64,000 nucleotides of DNA, taken from the NCBI GenBank assembly GCA_029215795.1, contig JARDYH010000007.1:59822763-59886762 (forward strand), written 5' to 3'. Within the stretch, counting starts at the first letter, position 1; each line of letters begins with the position of its first letter. Of the stretch, positions 11,590 through 23,644 are shown one piece after another. Both the position numbers and the translations under genes were made by a program. A model generated the notes under the pieces. It did no database searches, had not been told where the DNA came from, and worked only from the letters and a program-made list of their open reading frames with translations. The stretch is from Anniella stebbinsi. Its lineage: Eukaryota > Chordata > Lepidosauria > Squamata > Anniellidae.

Positions 11590-12262
11590 GGCTGACCATA
11601 TGAAAAGGAGGACAGGGCTCCTGTAACTTTAACAGTTGTAGAGAAAAGGGAATTTCATCCAGTGTCATTTGTACGCAATTAGTTCCTGGTGAAATTCCCT
11701 CTTCATCACAACAGTTAAAGTTGCAGGCACTATACTAGAGTAAGGCTGCCTCTACAAGAGAGGTTTAAAGCTCTTTCAAGGCGCTTAAAAAAATTTACCT
11801 CTACAAGAACGGAGCGCAAATCGGGCGTAGAGGCGCGTTATCTCTCCGATTATGCGCATTATCGAATGCGCGTTAAACAGCGAGTTTTATTTTGCTCCGG
11901 CTGTTAAAGCACATTTTGACTATGTGAACAAGGGCTTATGCGCATTAACTACTTGTAAAGCGCATTTTGGTCATCCGTTAATGCGCTTCGCCGCCTGTCA
12001 CCGCCTCTCGTGCAGAAGTATTAGGCGTAAATGCGCTTCAGCGATTATGCACATAATCGCCTAACCAGGCGCAAAAGTGAATCCTTGTAGAGGGGACCTA
12101 ATATATACAAAAGAAGGCAGGGCCCCTGCAACTTTAACTGTTGTGATGAAGAGAGAATTTCACAAGGGACTAATTGCGTACAAAAGACACTGGCTGAAAT
12201 TCCCTTTTCTCTACAACTGTTAAAGTTACATGAGCCCTGTCCTCCTTTTCATATGGTCAGCC
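11590..12262. mobile_element. TA-flanked palindromic MITE, interrupted by a second element
   Basis: Terminal inverted repeats ggctgaccatatgaaaagga / tccttttcatatggtcagcc are flanked by TA on both sides. The long arms continue inward (acaggg..ctcctgtaactttaacagtt). Another copy at 33181-33497 is complete, and a truncated one is at 19041-19281. TA flanks suggest mobilisation by a Tc1/mariner-type transposase. Position 11744-12098 is a later insertion. Confidence 0.8.
11744..12098. mobile_element. 355-bp Harbinger-like MITE nested inside another MITE
   Basis: Starts ggctgcctctacaagag and ends cttgtagaggggacc, giving ~15-bp inverted repeats of form GGnnnCCTCTACAAG. It is flanked by exact TAA trinucleotides (11741-11743 and 12099-12101). 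A 3-bp TWA duplication and GG-start termini suit PIF/Harbinger. The interior repeats words such as ttatgcgcatta and is unusually CpG-rich. It carries no transposase. A second copy is at 34218-34563. Confidence 0.75.
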
Positions 12263-12661
12263 TAGGTGTAAATAATTCCCTGTTTCAGTTTTTTCTCACC
12301 AAGGTTTTGTTGCTGTTTTTATTTTTAAGCATTTCCATATTCAGCTGCTGGTGAAGATTATCTCGGCTCGTGCGTGCGTGTGTATGGGATGGGTGAGGTG
12401 GGTTGGGGGAAGAAACACCTAGTGTGAGATTTTCAAGTTGCCTTGAACCGTGCCCAGTCTCTGTACATGTATTGAGCAGTTATGGAATTGCAGATCTCAC
12501 TCCAACATCCTAGATGCAAGGAGAGACCTTACGCCGCAGAATAATGGTCCAGCTAATCCAGAACATTGAAACCTAACATTTCATATTTGACTATAACTGG
12601 ATTCAGCGCGACATACCATACCAGAGGAGGTACTAACTAGGTTAACAGGATATTACGCCCT

Positions 12662-12905
12662 ACACTAGCAGTGTCAAACTGGTTTCCGGCTTTTCAGCGT
12701 TGTCTTCCCCATTCTAAAAAGCTGGAAAAGCTTTAGTTACCGGCACTAAGAGCTTTAAACTAAAATATGCTGAGGGTTTTTGTTTGGGTAGTTTGGCTCC
12801 TCCTCTTTTGCCTTTGGCCCTGCCCACTATTTGAATGCAGCCCCCAGGAGACTCTCTGAAATGGAATTTGGCCCTCGGACTGGAAGAGATGCAGCGTTCC
12901 TGGCT
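12662..12905. mobile_element. hAT-like repeat, 'ccccattctaaaaag' family, copy 1
   Basis: 'cttccccattctaaaaagct', 'agttaccggcactaagagct' and 'tttgcctttggccctgccca' recur in the same order at 21190-21735 and 34735-34975. Assignment to hAT is tentative, since only the family relationship is directly visible. Confidence 0.5.
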
Positions 12906-12911
12906 TAAAGT

Positions 12912-13905
12912 AATTTTTAATTTATTTTTTATTTATTTATTTCATTTCTAACCCGCCTCTCCGTCCAGATCGAGGCGGGGAACAACCATAAATATAAATA
13001 TAAAAACATTAAAATAGATAAACCATTAAAACAGATAAAAACAAATACATTATTAAAAACATCTTAAAATTCAACTGGGTAGGCCTGCTGGAAGAGAGCA
13101 GTCTTAACGGCTTTCTTAAATTCCAGAAGACTGCTAATTTGTCGAATCTCTTCCGGCAGGCCATTCCACAGCCTGGGAGCGGCAGAAGAGAAGATCCTCT
13201 GGGTAACACTCGTCAGCCTAGTTCTGGCTCACTGGAGTAAATTCTTCCCAGAAGACCTGAGTGTGTGGGGCGGATTATACGGGAGAAGGCAATCCCGCAG
13301 GTACCCTGGGCCCAAGCCATGTAGGGCTTGAAAGGTAATAACCAACACTTTATACATTGTCCGGAAACTAATTGGCAGCCAGTGGAGCGATTTTAAGATT
13401 GGTGTTATGTGGTCACCCCTAGGTGTACCGGTGACCAACCTGGCTGCCATATTTTGAACTAATTGAAGTTTCCGGACTAGGCACAAAGGTACCCCAAGTA
13501 CAGCACATTGCAGAAGTCGAGCCTCGAAGTTACCAGCACATGCACTACCATCTTTAGGTCTTCCAACTCTAGGAAGGGGCACAGCTGGCATATCAGTCGA
13601 AGCTGATAGAAGGCACTCCTGGCCGTCACATCTATCTGGGCTGTCATTTGGGGCGACAGATCCAGGAGTACCCCCAAGCTGCGAACACAGTCTTTCGGGG
13701 GGGGGGGTAACCCCATCCAGAACTGGTTGACACACCTCCAAACCCAGGTTGGGGCCTTTGACAGCAAGCACCTCCGTCTTGTCTGGATTCAGCTTCAGTT
13801 TGTTTTTCCTCATCCAGCCCATTACCGCCTCCAAGCATTCATTCAGAGGAGACACACTATCCTTAGCTGACGATGTTGTCGAAGGCATAGAGAAATGACT
13901 TGGCG
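12912..13905 (-). mobile_element. L2 LINE, 3' third with frameshifted reverse transcriptase remnant
   Basis: Minus-strand translation in two overlapping frames gives the L2 ORF2 C-terminus: WMRKNKLKLNPDKTEVLAVK, RSLGVLLDLSPQMTAQIDVT, LVTSRLDFCNVLYLG, LQLVQNMAARLVTGTPRGDH and ILKSLHWLPISFRTMYKVLV. The 'LNPDKTEVL' and 'HWLPI.FR..YKVL' motifs are typical of L2/Jockey-clade elements. A frame change near 13.69 kb, at a G-run, breaks the gene. The 3' tail at 12912 is (TTTA)n in antisense. The element is degraded and inactive. Confidence 0.92.
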
Positions 13906-14710
13906 GAGGCCATCCATTGTGTTCCGTTGCTGAGTAACAGTTGCTCAATAGCTATTTGGGGAATCCTCGAATCCAGGTCAGTGCTTTAAGCGTAACCTAC
14001 TTTGCGGGTTTGTTGTGTGGATAAAATGAGGGTTGGATTTGTCCCACATGCTGCTAGTTGTGAATCCCTAAAGCCATCGCTGGACCCTTGTCTTCATCCC
14101 CTATATGTATTTTCCCCTGCTTTCAATGTCTTTGCAGTGAATTCCTATTGATCCTGAAGTACAGTAGTCTTTCGCAGTAAGGTAGAAGAAGGATGAATGA
14201 GTTAAATGGGGAAGCAACCCCTGCTAAATAAATTTCATAACTTTTCATAATGTTTCCATCCCTGATGGAAGTTGACCATTTTCTCAGGCTGAGCCGTCCA
14301 CACCCTTCACCCCCAGACGGCACACAGAAGCTCTGCCCTTTAAATCAAATCATTTCCAGTTGCACGAAATATATATATGCATACTCCTTCCCCAGCCAAA
14401 ATGTTTACTGCTGACCTGGAACTGGAAGGGCAGGAGGGAAAGACCGACCAGGGTGAAGCGGAACTGGACTGGCTTGGCTTCTTTCTGGCAATAGTTAAGA
14501 AAGCAAACGTGACACTTGGACAGAAATGTAAGTTTGGGAGGGCAGAGGCCGGCTTGGGAGAACAAGGCCTGGCAATGGACAAAAGATCTGGCAGGGTCAC
14601 ATCTGGATTCCGGCTGACAGCTGGGGAGGGGGACATAGAGGTGATGGGAAAGATCCTGGAGAATCCAGTGATGTAGGTTGACTTAAAATAATGAAGCAAA
14701 GTCTTTTTGC

Positions 14711-14895
14711 TGGAGGTAGCATGTAGCCACCAGGACTAGTAGCCTTCGCCATTCATTTATCGAATCACCCTTTTAAAACCACCCAAACTGGCAGCTGTCA
14801 CTGCGTCTTGCGGAAGCGAGTTCCACAGTTTTAGCTCAGCAGTGTGTGAAGAAGCCCTTCCTTGTTTTCCTGTGTCGTGAATACCTTGTGAATTT
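14711..14895 (-). mobile_element. CR1-type LINE fragment
   Basis: 'tggaggtagcatgtagccac', 'aaaaccacccaaactggcag' and 'gtgtgtgaagaagcccttcc' match the 3' coding/UTR junction of the CR1 copies at 10362 and 52727, antisense. Confidence 0.8.
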
Positions 14896-16321
14896 TTGTT
14901 TTACACTGACCCAAATGGCTTTCAGATTTTGATTAAATGCTTGGGGCATTTAAAGAAACATTCAAACCCATCACTTTCACCACCCCCTACTTTCTCATAC
15001 TGTTGTTTCGTAGATCATCATTAATTGCCGTTTCTCCTTTTCAGTGCATTGTTTGTGTGTAAGAAATCTCAATTTATTTATTTATTCTAGTGCTGTTTTT
15101 TTATATATATAAATATCAAAGCTGGTTACTTAAGCCTGGAGCCAAAAATAAATGATTTGGCAAGGATTGTATGAGGAACGTTTAACCCTTTCAGTTTCCT
15201 CTCCCACAGTTTGTCTATTCTTTCTCCAACTAAGCTTTCCCAAGTTGTTGGGTTATTTCCCCCCCTCCTCCTTTGAAGATTGAAAAACGTGCTACCAGCA
15301 GTTGAATAACTTACTTGCGAGTGGAAACCTCTTAATAGCTTCCAGATTTTTCATGCTTTCGATTCCTGATTAGCACAGAAAGTTCTCGAACTCAGTCCTC
15401 ATTGCCTCCAGCCCATGGACATTTTAAAAAGGAAAGTGGGGGGGGGGGAGGGAGAAGAGCTTAAATTATAATGATTGTGCATACTAATACTAATTTTGTG
15501 TACACAAAGCTAATTCATTGGGCTGCAAACAGGCTGCCTTGGATTTAGGAACCCCGGGCAGAAGTTGAATCAGTAAGATTTGCTTCTATAGACTCTATGA
15601 GATTTTCCAACTTGTTTGTACCATCCATCCAACCCACCCCAACACATTCACCCCCCCACCGCCACTGAATTCTGAAAAATGCTTCTTTTCCAAAGAGAGG
15701 CTCGCCTTTTCAGCAAGTTTTGGCTTTGAAAGCGCCGACGTTGCATTTCCCAAACAACTTTTTAAAAATTTGCATGTAAAGTACGATGCTGAATTTGCCT
15801 GTGTCCATGGATACGAGCAGAGTTCAGCCTACCGAGGCTAGCTGGGCTTCCTGCCCCCTGCTTCTTAGATTTCCCTTGCTGTCCGTTCGCCCGGCCAGTT
15901 GGACTCCTTTTTTGCAAGTTTGCGTTCCGTGCGTGCACCTTGTAACAGGGCCTTTCGCAAGCCACTTTGGCTCAAGTGTCCGTGGCCGCGGGTGGAGGTG
16001 CGCGCGAGCGAACGGTGCCGTAGATGCCGCTTGAAATGCAATTGCGCAGAGGTAGCTCTGGGTGGAAAAGCCACTTGGGCAAAGCAGCTGCTGTCGGACT
16101 TGGCTTCTGGGAAGCCACGGCAAGGCTCAGATTAGCTAGCAAGCCTGCCGGAACTTTTGCAGGGCTTGCAGGCCGCCTGGATGTCCCTGCCCTATGGGTG
16201 TAAGGACCTTCCTTGGCCATTGAGAATTGCTGGTTCCTCCTTTGGGCAGGGCAGGAAGGGGCCCACACGGGCCAGATCTGCCCTTGATATCCCTTGGGTC
16301 TTTGATTCAAGATCCAATGTG

Positions 16322-16463
16322 GACATAAGAAGGACTGCCATGCTGTATCAGACCGAGGGTCCACAGTGGCCAACCATCTGCCCATGGGAAACCCACAAGC
16401 AGGACATGGTGCAACAGCATCCTCCCACCCATGTTCCCCAGCAACTGGTGCACACAGACCCAA
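16322..16463 (-). mobile_element. CR1-type LINE 3' UTR
   Basis: 'gacataagaaggactgccat', 'cccatgggaaacccacaagc' and 'catgttccccagcaactggt' in antisense. Confidence 0.82.
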
Positions 16464-16977
16464 ACCCCTTGCGGTCCAAGTGATTTTTGTCTTGCCGCCA
16501 CCACCGCTGGCCAGATTTCGTTGTGCATTACTCACATGTCCTAGCAACGTTGAGGGCTAGAAACCTAGAAAAGGGGTGGCGCCCTTACGCTGATGATTGG
16601 GGTGCCAAATATCAGGTAGAGTCCGTGGCCTACGCGGCTAGGGAATTGCAGAATGCACCCCAGTATTGGATGCTAGGAGAAGCAATTCTCTGTGTCACAG
16701 CTAAGGGGTCCAGCCAGTCCAGAATTAGAGCACGAAATGCTCCCTCCTGCTAGGCTAGCCTTGCCCTACCCAGCGCCCTGCAGATGTGTGGGACTACACT
16801 TCCCATCATCCCCAGCCTACATCGAAACCAGGATAATTCTGGTGTTCTAACACGGTGGATGTCCTTGACAACCATGCTATGCTCCATCCCCATGAAACTA
16901 ATGTTCCAAATTAGCTTATACTTGGAGACGCCAGTCTGGGCCATTCGCCTCCCCAGATAACAGTGGGCACATCTATA

Positions 16978-17172
16978 CTCCACATTTAAGCCGGCTTAAC
17001 TTTCCTTCCCTAGAACCTTTGGGACTGTAGTTCCTTATGGGACTTTGGGGAGGGGCAAGTAGCATGGGTAAGCACTAGCAATCTCTTACCTGTTCTCCGC
17101 ACCCTCACCAAACTACAATTCCTAGGATTCTTTGAGGGAAGCCGTGGCAGTTAAACTGCTTAACACTTGGGA
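16978..17172. mobile_element. Probable short inverted-repeat element
   Basis: The left end 'catttaagccggcttaactt' is partially complementary to the right end 'gcagttaaactgcttaacac'. The interior contains 'gggactgtagttccttatgg' against 'caaactacaattcctaggat', an inverted pair. No unambiguous target duplication. Confidence 0.45.
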
Positions 17173-18253
17173 TAAGTTTGTGATGTACATATGCCCCCAG
17201 TAACCTGGTTTGCACATAACCTCGACCCAGAGTACTTTTCATTACGTGCAAACTTCATTACGTGGGCTTTTCATTATGTGCAAACTTTGTACTATGTTTT
17301 AGCTATGAGTTGTTAAGCATGGACGCCCCAGAGTTCACAACCCAGCAACAAACTATAGATTCTTTTCCTGGGTTGATCATGGCTATCATATGTATGCCAC
17401 AATAAGGATATCACTTTCTAAAATGCCGCACTGTTTTTGGATTAAACACACACTCACCTACCAGTCAGTGTCGTGGTCAAAATTCTCTCAAGTTCCGTTC
17501 TTTCCCTTTTGGCCCTGAAACGGATAAATTGCCTCTCTTTCTTCCAAACCACGGCGTGCCATTGAAAAGGCCTAGTCCGAAATTCTAAGTAATCAGTTCA
17601 TCATAAGAAAGCTCCTTTGGTTAATAAAGATTGCAGGAGAGACACAAGAACACCGTTTATCCAAGCTTCCCCTGCTTACAGAGCGGCTTTGATCTTTTTT
17701 TCTTTGCGCACTTCCTGCGAACAATAGTCGTTTTGTGTATTGCAATTTTCTTTGCTAAAACTTGCTGTTGTTCACTCTGGTTGCAGGATCAGTAACATCT
17801 CATTATCAAAAGCCTTTTTATCAGCCGTTCTCTGGGATACTTTAGAACAGTTTGAAGGTGGGGACACAGCTTACTAGAGATGAGAGGCCTGGATCCTTGA
17901 AGTCCAGGACACAACATTGGAATCTACGCAGGCCAGGCCGTCATCTTTGAGCATGGACAGAGTGCATTTTCCTTTTCTCAGCGAGCAGTCATCTTTACAA
18001 CTGAGGGTGCAATCTTATGCTGGTAGTTGGACTCCTCCAAACTCGGAGGCTGCCGAGTTATCCAGTGCAGGGCAGCTGAAATACAGAGACAGACTTCGCC
18101 TCTGTGTTCCGGCCACCCTGCATTTCTGCTGGATGGGTGATTTCGCCCATCTAGCAGCAGCGCTTTGGAGGGAGACAGAAGGAGGCTGGGAGCAGAGAGA
18201 TAGTCACCACGATTCTCTCTGCACCAGCCACGAGAGGGAGGGGAGCACAGTTT

Positions 18254-18425
18254 AGGAATGTAAAGAAGAGCCCGGATGCTGGATCACAGTAAAGGTCCAT
18301 CTAGTCCAGCATTCTGTTCACACAGTGGCCGACTGTCGACCAGCTGTCGACCAGGGACCAACGAAGCAGAACACGGCTCCAACCCCGTCACCTGGAAAAT
18401 GAGCAATCCTATGCCTCCCTCCTTT
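18254..18425 (-). mobile_element. CR1-type LINE 3' UTR
   Basis: 'ggtccatctagtccagcatt', 'ctgttcacacagtggccgac' and 'cagctgtcgaccagggacca' in antisense, truncated. Confidence 0.78.
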
Positions 18426-19040
18426 CTCCTGACACTCTAAATAACATTACATGGTGCTGGAGTCGTTAGGTTAGGCATGCTAATGGTATGAAAGCATGTA
18501 GCTTTTCCCTGTGCCCATTTCCTGTTTTCAAAAGGAAGTATGTAATAAATTAAAATGGCAACAGAAACCCTCTTTGCTTGGATTCGATCAGTGGCACTTC
18601 ATCAGCTCCTTCGCTGGCTCTTTTGTGCGTCTGACCCCTTCCCCGCTCAGCTATGTTGTGTTGCTGTAATCCTCTAAAAGCTCCGGTTGGGGTAATGAAA
18701 ATGGATGTTACATAAATAAAGTTGTTTATTGTGATTGATTGGATAGGAGAAGCAAAAATGGGCTGGATCCAGCACTGGAGGCAGGACGCATTTTTTCCAA
18801 GAGAGACTTTTGTCCTATATTCTCAGTCTCCTAACTATTAAGGCTACATGAGGGATATAGGAGACTGCATTGTACCTTATTTATGTAGGCTAGCATGATC
18901 TCCTGAGGTCTTTCTCATCACCTGTTCGCTGCCTAGTCCATTGAACAGGAAATGGCAGGGATATGTTTTTGTTTTTATTTTTTTGTTTCAATAACTTTCT
19001 ATGGCTCTTTTCATGTAAAGAAATAACAAGCCCAAATAAT

Positions 19041-19281
19041 CATTTGTATGCATGCAGCACCTGGGGAAATCCCCTCTTCATCACAACAGTTAAAGCTGCA
19101 GGAGTTATGCTAAGAGTGGCCAGATACAAAAGAGGCCAGGGCTCCTGCAGCTTTAACAGTTGTGGTGAAGAGGGAATTTCACCAGGTGCTGCCTGCATAC
19201 AAATGACATTTGCTGAAATTCCCTTTTCTATGCAACTGTTAAAGATACAGGAATCCTGTCCTCCTCCTCATATGGTCACCC
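19041..19281. mobile_element. TA-flanked palindromic MITE, truncated copy
   Basis: Carries the central and right parts of the MITE at 33181-33497 ('cagcacctggggaaatcccc', 'tcaccaggtgctgcctgcat', 'tcatatggtcaccc') but lacks its left ~65 bp. TA follows the right end at 19282. Confidence 0.75.
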
Positions 19282-21189
19282 TACCTAAACCAGCTTTGCA
19301 AAGTAAGCGCACTAAAGCTACAAGACCGCAAGAATCTTTGCTAGCCTTTGCGGGCCCGAAATCAACCGTTAAAACTTCCCTGCCTGGTTGCCCGAGGTGA
19401 TCCTCAACTCATCCCAGGTGGCCAGGTGAGAACAGCTGTTTATAAGCTTGCTCCAAATGGCATTCTTGCCAACCGCTTCTGCTTCACAAGGACTTCATTT
19501 GCGGCCTCCATTTTAACTGCTGCTATTTTTACTTCCCTTGCAGAAATAAACGGTCTCTTAGCAACTTCCTTTCCTGTCTCTGTTCTCTCTCCCAGCCCAT
19601 CCCCAAATCATCTTCCCTTTCAAAGATTTGTTTTCCAACATCTTGCTTGTGCATTTTTAGATCCGAGGGGTTCGCGTGTGTGTGTTTGGAGTTTGGGGTG
19701 GGGGTAGACGCCTTTTAAATTGTGCATAGGCTCTGGAGGCACTATAGACCTCAGCTGCGAATGTGGTTGGTGTGCGTAGCTGGGAAAAAGAAGTAAATAC
19801 TCAATTAGGCAGGCGTCCAACACTCCCAATCAAGCCATGGGGCGTGGGGGGGGGGGGAATGGACAAGAATGGGCGGGGGGAAGTCTTGTGTCCAAACTTT
19901 CTGAATGCCTGAGAAAAACCAGCAGCGCCCTAAGGCAAGATCCGAGGTTGTGGGCTTCCCACAGACTCTGAAGGCTTCTGCTGACCAGGAAGGGCCAGAG
20001 GCCTCTGAGGAGGACTAAATTCCCACATCAAATGCTAATAATGGGAAGCTGAAACTCTCTCTTCAGCAGCAATAACATGAGGCAAGGAATAAAGATAGCT
20101 TCCTCCTCCTCCTCTCTTCTGTCCCTCCCCGCCCCTTCAAGCATTGTCAGCTCTGAAGGGCATCTCAAGTCTCACACTAAAAAAAGCCCCCTTTTTTTGT
20201 GGGGACAGCAAGTAGTCTAAGTTTTGTAACGTTGTTCAGGACGGGAGGAGGATCTTGGATTTCTTTGCTTTCTCCTTCCTTTTCACCCCAGTTTCGATAG
20301 CTAAGATTGCTATGTTTCTCTCTCCCCACCCGCCTACAGGGCTCCTGTGCCTTTAAATATTGGCGCTGTGGATTCAACAGGTACAGCACAGCAGGAAGGC
20401 ATTTTAACATGTATGGCGATATCCTTTAGGGAGGAGTGACCAGATTTCACAAGATCTATTTTGTTTTGGGTGTTTTCCACCAGCCGGACCAAGTGAAAGA
20501 ATAGTGTTTTAGGGGGCAGACCTATACAAGATTTAAGGAATGGAGCCCTCTGAGCATGTGCTGAGCCCAGAAATTTGTTTTTCAGAGCCCAAACTAAGCT
20601 CATTCCTGGTTCTTCATTTCAGCAGCCCAGTTCCGGGTAGAGGAGCATTTTTCATTTCCGTTGAGCAATCGAGAGTTGGAAACCCTTGCTGATCTATCTT
20701 GCAAATCATCCAGAGATATATCAGTAGATCCCAACCCACCTTCCTGCCCACAGCTGCTCTAGAACACCATATGTTTGTAGCCTGTAATGTCCTCCGTGGC
20801 AAATTTGGCCCTGCGAGGTGATTGGGGTGGGGTTCCATCTGTTTTTGTGTTCTGTAAGAGAGCAAAAGCTCCTTTTGAGTCATGCACATCCAAGATGACT
20901 GTATCCTTCTATTAATTCCTTTGAGAAAAGTGGGGAGGGAAGGGAGTTGAGACCCTTCTTTCCAGAGCTCTGAGGGTCAGATATAATTAGTACTTCACTT
21001 CCTTCCATCCATTGAAGAAAGGGTTGGCAGCGATCTATGCACAAAACAGATGTTGCGAGGAAGCCCCAGTTTTTGTATCGTTGAAATCGCGCTAGGTTCA
21101 GTGGAAGCATGTTTGCTAGTGAAGCCAAATGCTTCTTAATAGCTGATGCTGCCGGCTAGCTTCTGCACAGATTTTCCACCTCCACTGTA

Positions 21190-21390
21190 GGGGACCGGGC
21201 TGCAGAATCTCAGGCCCCGGGGCCAAACCCAGCCCACTCAGGGTCTCAATCCAGCCTTCTGGTGTTAGTTAGCCACGCCTCTTACCCACCACCACTGATC
21301 ATAGTTAAGTTTTCCAGCTTTTGTGCCGGGTTTTCCCCATTCTAAAAAGTTGAAATGCCTTTCCTGAGGCTCAATTACTGGCAGAAGTAA

Positions 21391-21429
<39 letters not shown>

Positions 21430-21735
21430 TTATTTCTTACCCGCCTCTCCCTCTGGATCGAGGCGGGGAACAGCATCAATGCCAACAATATAAAATACAT
21501 AAACTGATTAGAAACATATAAAATTAATGCATTATTAAAATCAACAAAGTCTTAAAATTTGACTGGGTAGGCCTGCCGGAAGAGATCAGCCTTTATAGTT
21601 TTAAGCCAAAGCATACTGTGTTTTGGAGCCCCATCCCTTTTGCCTTTGGCTTTTCCCACCACTGGGATGCGGCCCCTGGGAGCTTCTCTGAAATTGAATC
21701 CGGCCCTTGAGCTGAAAGAGGTTCTTGATTGATTG
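21190..21735. mobile_element. hAT-like repeat, 'ccccattctaaaaag' family, copy 2, split by L2
   Basis: The left part (21190-21388) contains 'tgcagaatctcaggccccgg' and 'ttttccccattctaaaaagt'. The right part (21599-21735) resumes with 'ttttaagccaaagcatactg' and 'cttttgcctttggcttttcc'. Together they align with the uninterrupted copies at 12662 and 34735. Confidence 0.55.
21389..21598 (-). mobile_element. L2 LINE 3' end nested in an older repeat
   Basis: (AAT)n tail in antisense, then 'cccgcctctccctctggatc', 'gaggcggggaacagcatcaa' and 'taggcctgccggaagagatc', the same L2 subfamily as at 35874 and 38250. It lies between the two halves of the repeat at 21190-21735 and so inserted later. Confidence 0.85.
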
Positions 21736-22084
21736 ATTGATTGCATCTGCTGTAAGTCTTGGAGGAAGCTTTTCCCTCTGTTCCAAGTTAAATCTGGCAT
21801 CTTTGGGCACCGTTGCCCCCCACCACAACAGAGTGCAGTCTGCTCTTCCCGAGAGTCCCTGGTCCTGCTCCGTCTCCTTACTGCTGCGGCCTGTTTGCCT
21901 GCCCTCTCCAAGCGTGGCCGCAGCGGCAAGGAAGATTGGCCACTTAGGGAAAGGGCTCCACTCTGGTTGTCTTCTGGGCTGCTCTGAAATCCTCAGTGGC
22001 AAAAATAAATAGCTGATTTGCTGCCCATTTTCAGCAGCAAACCATTACGGATCGCTGCAGCAGTCAGGGTGGGCTTGTCGTCAA

Positions 22085-22640
22085 GCGAAATAAGTAGCAA
22101 AGACAAAAAGGAAAAAAACACCATGCAGCGTGGGTGTAAAAGAGATAAACTCTGGTGTTATGAAAATTCTCAAACTCTTGTTTATTACTGTTAAAAGTAA
22201 AATATCCATGTGCTCGACGTTTCGGAAAACAATTCTTCGTCAGGAGCTGTATACATGATTTAAAATACATAAAACAATATAAATTTGGCGTGAGACCCTT
22301 ATATCAAGTATTGTTTACTCCACATAGCACCCTCAGTCCCCTCCACATCACACATTCTCCTCGAAAGCCCAGCACATAATAGGAATCACATTATAAAGTC
22401 ATATACTCTTCTTACAAACCAGCATGTATTCAGCATTGTGCCCCATTTTATCAAAAGCCCTCACTTTCTATATACATAACATCCTTGTCTAATTTTTGCT
22501 TATTCTTAGGTTGCTCTTCATTGCTGTTGTTATCAACTTCCAATCCTTTCCAAATTCATTATCCTACATTACTCCACAAAAAATGCATAAGCCAATGTTT
22601 GCTCTTAAAAGCCTTAAACTGACCATGGAGGGCGTATCCG
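22085..22640 (-). mobile_element. Probable Penelope-like retroelement terminal region
   Basis: On the minus strand the segment contains 'ctcctgacgaagaattgt' followed by 'tttccgaaacgtcgagcac', a motif pair characteristic of Penelope-like element terminal repeats. The surroundings are AT-rich and non-coding. No reverse transcriptase or GIY-YIG frame is present, so this is a fragment and its outer limits are approximate. Confidence 0.55.
22212..22248 (-). ncRNA. Hammerhead-ribozyme-like motif in Penelope-like fragment
   Basis: Minus strand reads GCTC-CTGACGA-(13 nt)-GAAAC-GTC-GAGC. CTGANGA and GAAA are the hammerhead core boxes, GTC is the usual cleavage triplet, and GCTC/GAGC can pair as stem I. 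Stem II is weak (GAA/TTC with a mismatch at its base). Such motifs are known from Penelope-like elements. Activity is doubtful. Confidence 0.45.
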
Positions 22641-22919
22641 AGGGGGCAAAAGCAACCTATGGATCTCCTGAGGTTTCCCATACCTGCACTGGGGTTTCCC
22701 ACACAAACTCCCAGGCGCGTGCTGCTGAGATTCCCCACCCTCACGTTGCTTTTGACTTGCCTCGCTCTCCTCTCAGTTCCAGCTTTGTTGGCCTCCAGCT
22801 TGCCATCTCTACTTTCTTGAATTAAACACCTTTGGAACCTTCTCCCCCAGGAAATACACGTGGCTGTATCTTCTTGGGTGGGGGAGGGGAGAACCGTCAT
22901 TTTTATTTCATTCCGATTT

Positions 22920-23127
22920 TTTATTATTATGCAATTGCTTTTTTATTAACTGCTTTGGACGTATTAATTATTGTAGGTCAATTTGTAAGGGGGTGTAATG
23001 GTTTTTGTTTAATTGGATGGTTGTATACACTAATGTTTTGTTGCGGTGTGCTTATGTACTGCCTTGGGAGGACAACTGTGCCCTAAAAGGCGGTATATAA
23101 ATTGGATGATCAATGAAATAAATAAAC
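22920..23127 (+). mobile_element. LINE 3' tail (L2/CR1-like)
   Basis: Ends 'aaaaggcggtatataaattg' then 'gaaataaataaac', the generic 'gcggtatataaat' L2 tail, preceded by AT-rich UTR. Confidence 0.5.
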
Positions 23128-23644
23128 GGTCATTTGCCTGGATTGTCTTGACTCCTTTCTTAGTTTCTGTCTCACATTTTCGGTTTGCGTCGCAGTCAGA
23201 CAGAGTGTTAATTGTGTTGTTTGCGTTCTTGTATTGTCTGCCACCTAGACAATTGTCTAGCGTGCCGCGTATTTGTTTGCCAATTAACAACCTTTTGTGA
23301 GCTGGGCCTTTTTCTCTTTCTGTCTCTGAACTGGCCCCGTGCGTGCATGGATCTGTTTCTTGCCCTTCTAGTGTCTCTAAAATGGAGCTGTTGATTTGAA
23401 AGCTTGTGGGTGGTGAATCTTATTTCTAGTACTCTTTGCCATCAGATTGTCTTCAAAATGAACTTGGGAGATGCACAGTTTGGTGGCCGGGATGAATTAG
23501 TCTCCACAGCGCTGGTTTTGGTTTTGATTTTGAGATGCTGAATGGAAAATAAATACTGAGCACCAACTTTGTTCCACAGAACTGCGTTGGGGTGGGAGAT
23601 ACATTATTGTAGATTGTGATGTCGTTGTTAGGGACCTAGGCAGC

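Noticed and set aside
11852..12064. Open frame with short repeats resembling a repeat-peptide gene or CRISPR-like array
   Set aside because: The repeated 'gcgcatta' words are irregularly spaced and lie wholly inside a MITE with TAA target duplications.
13229..13948. 239-codon open frame on the minus strand as a host gene
   Set aside because: It is the degraded L2 reverse transcriptase C-terminus with a frame change, not a cellular gene.
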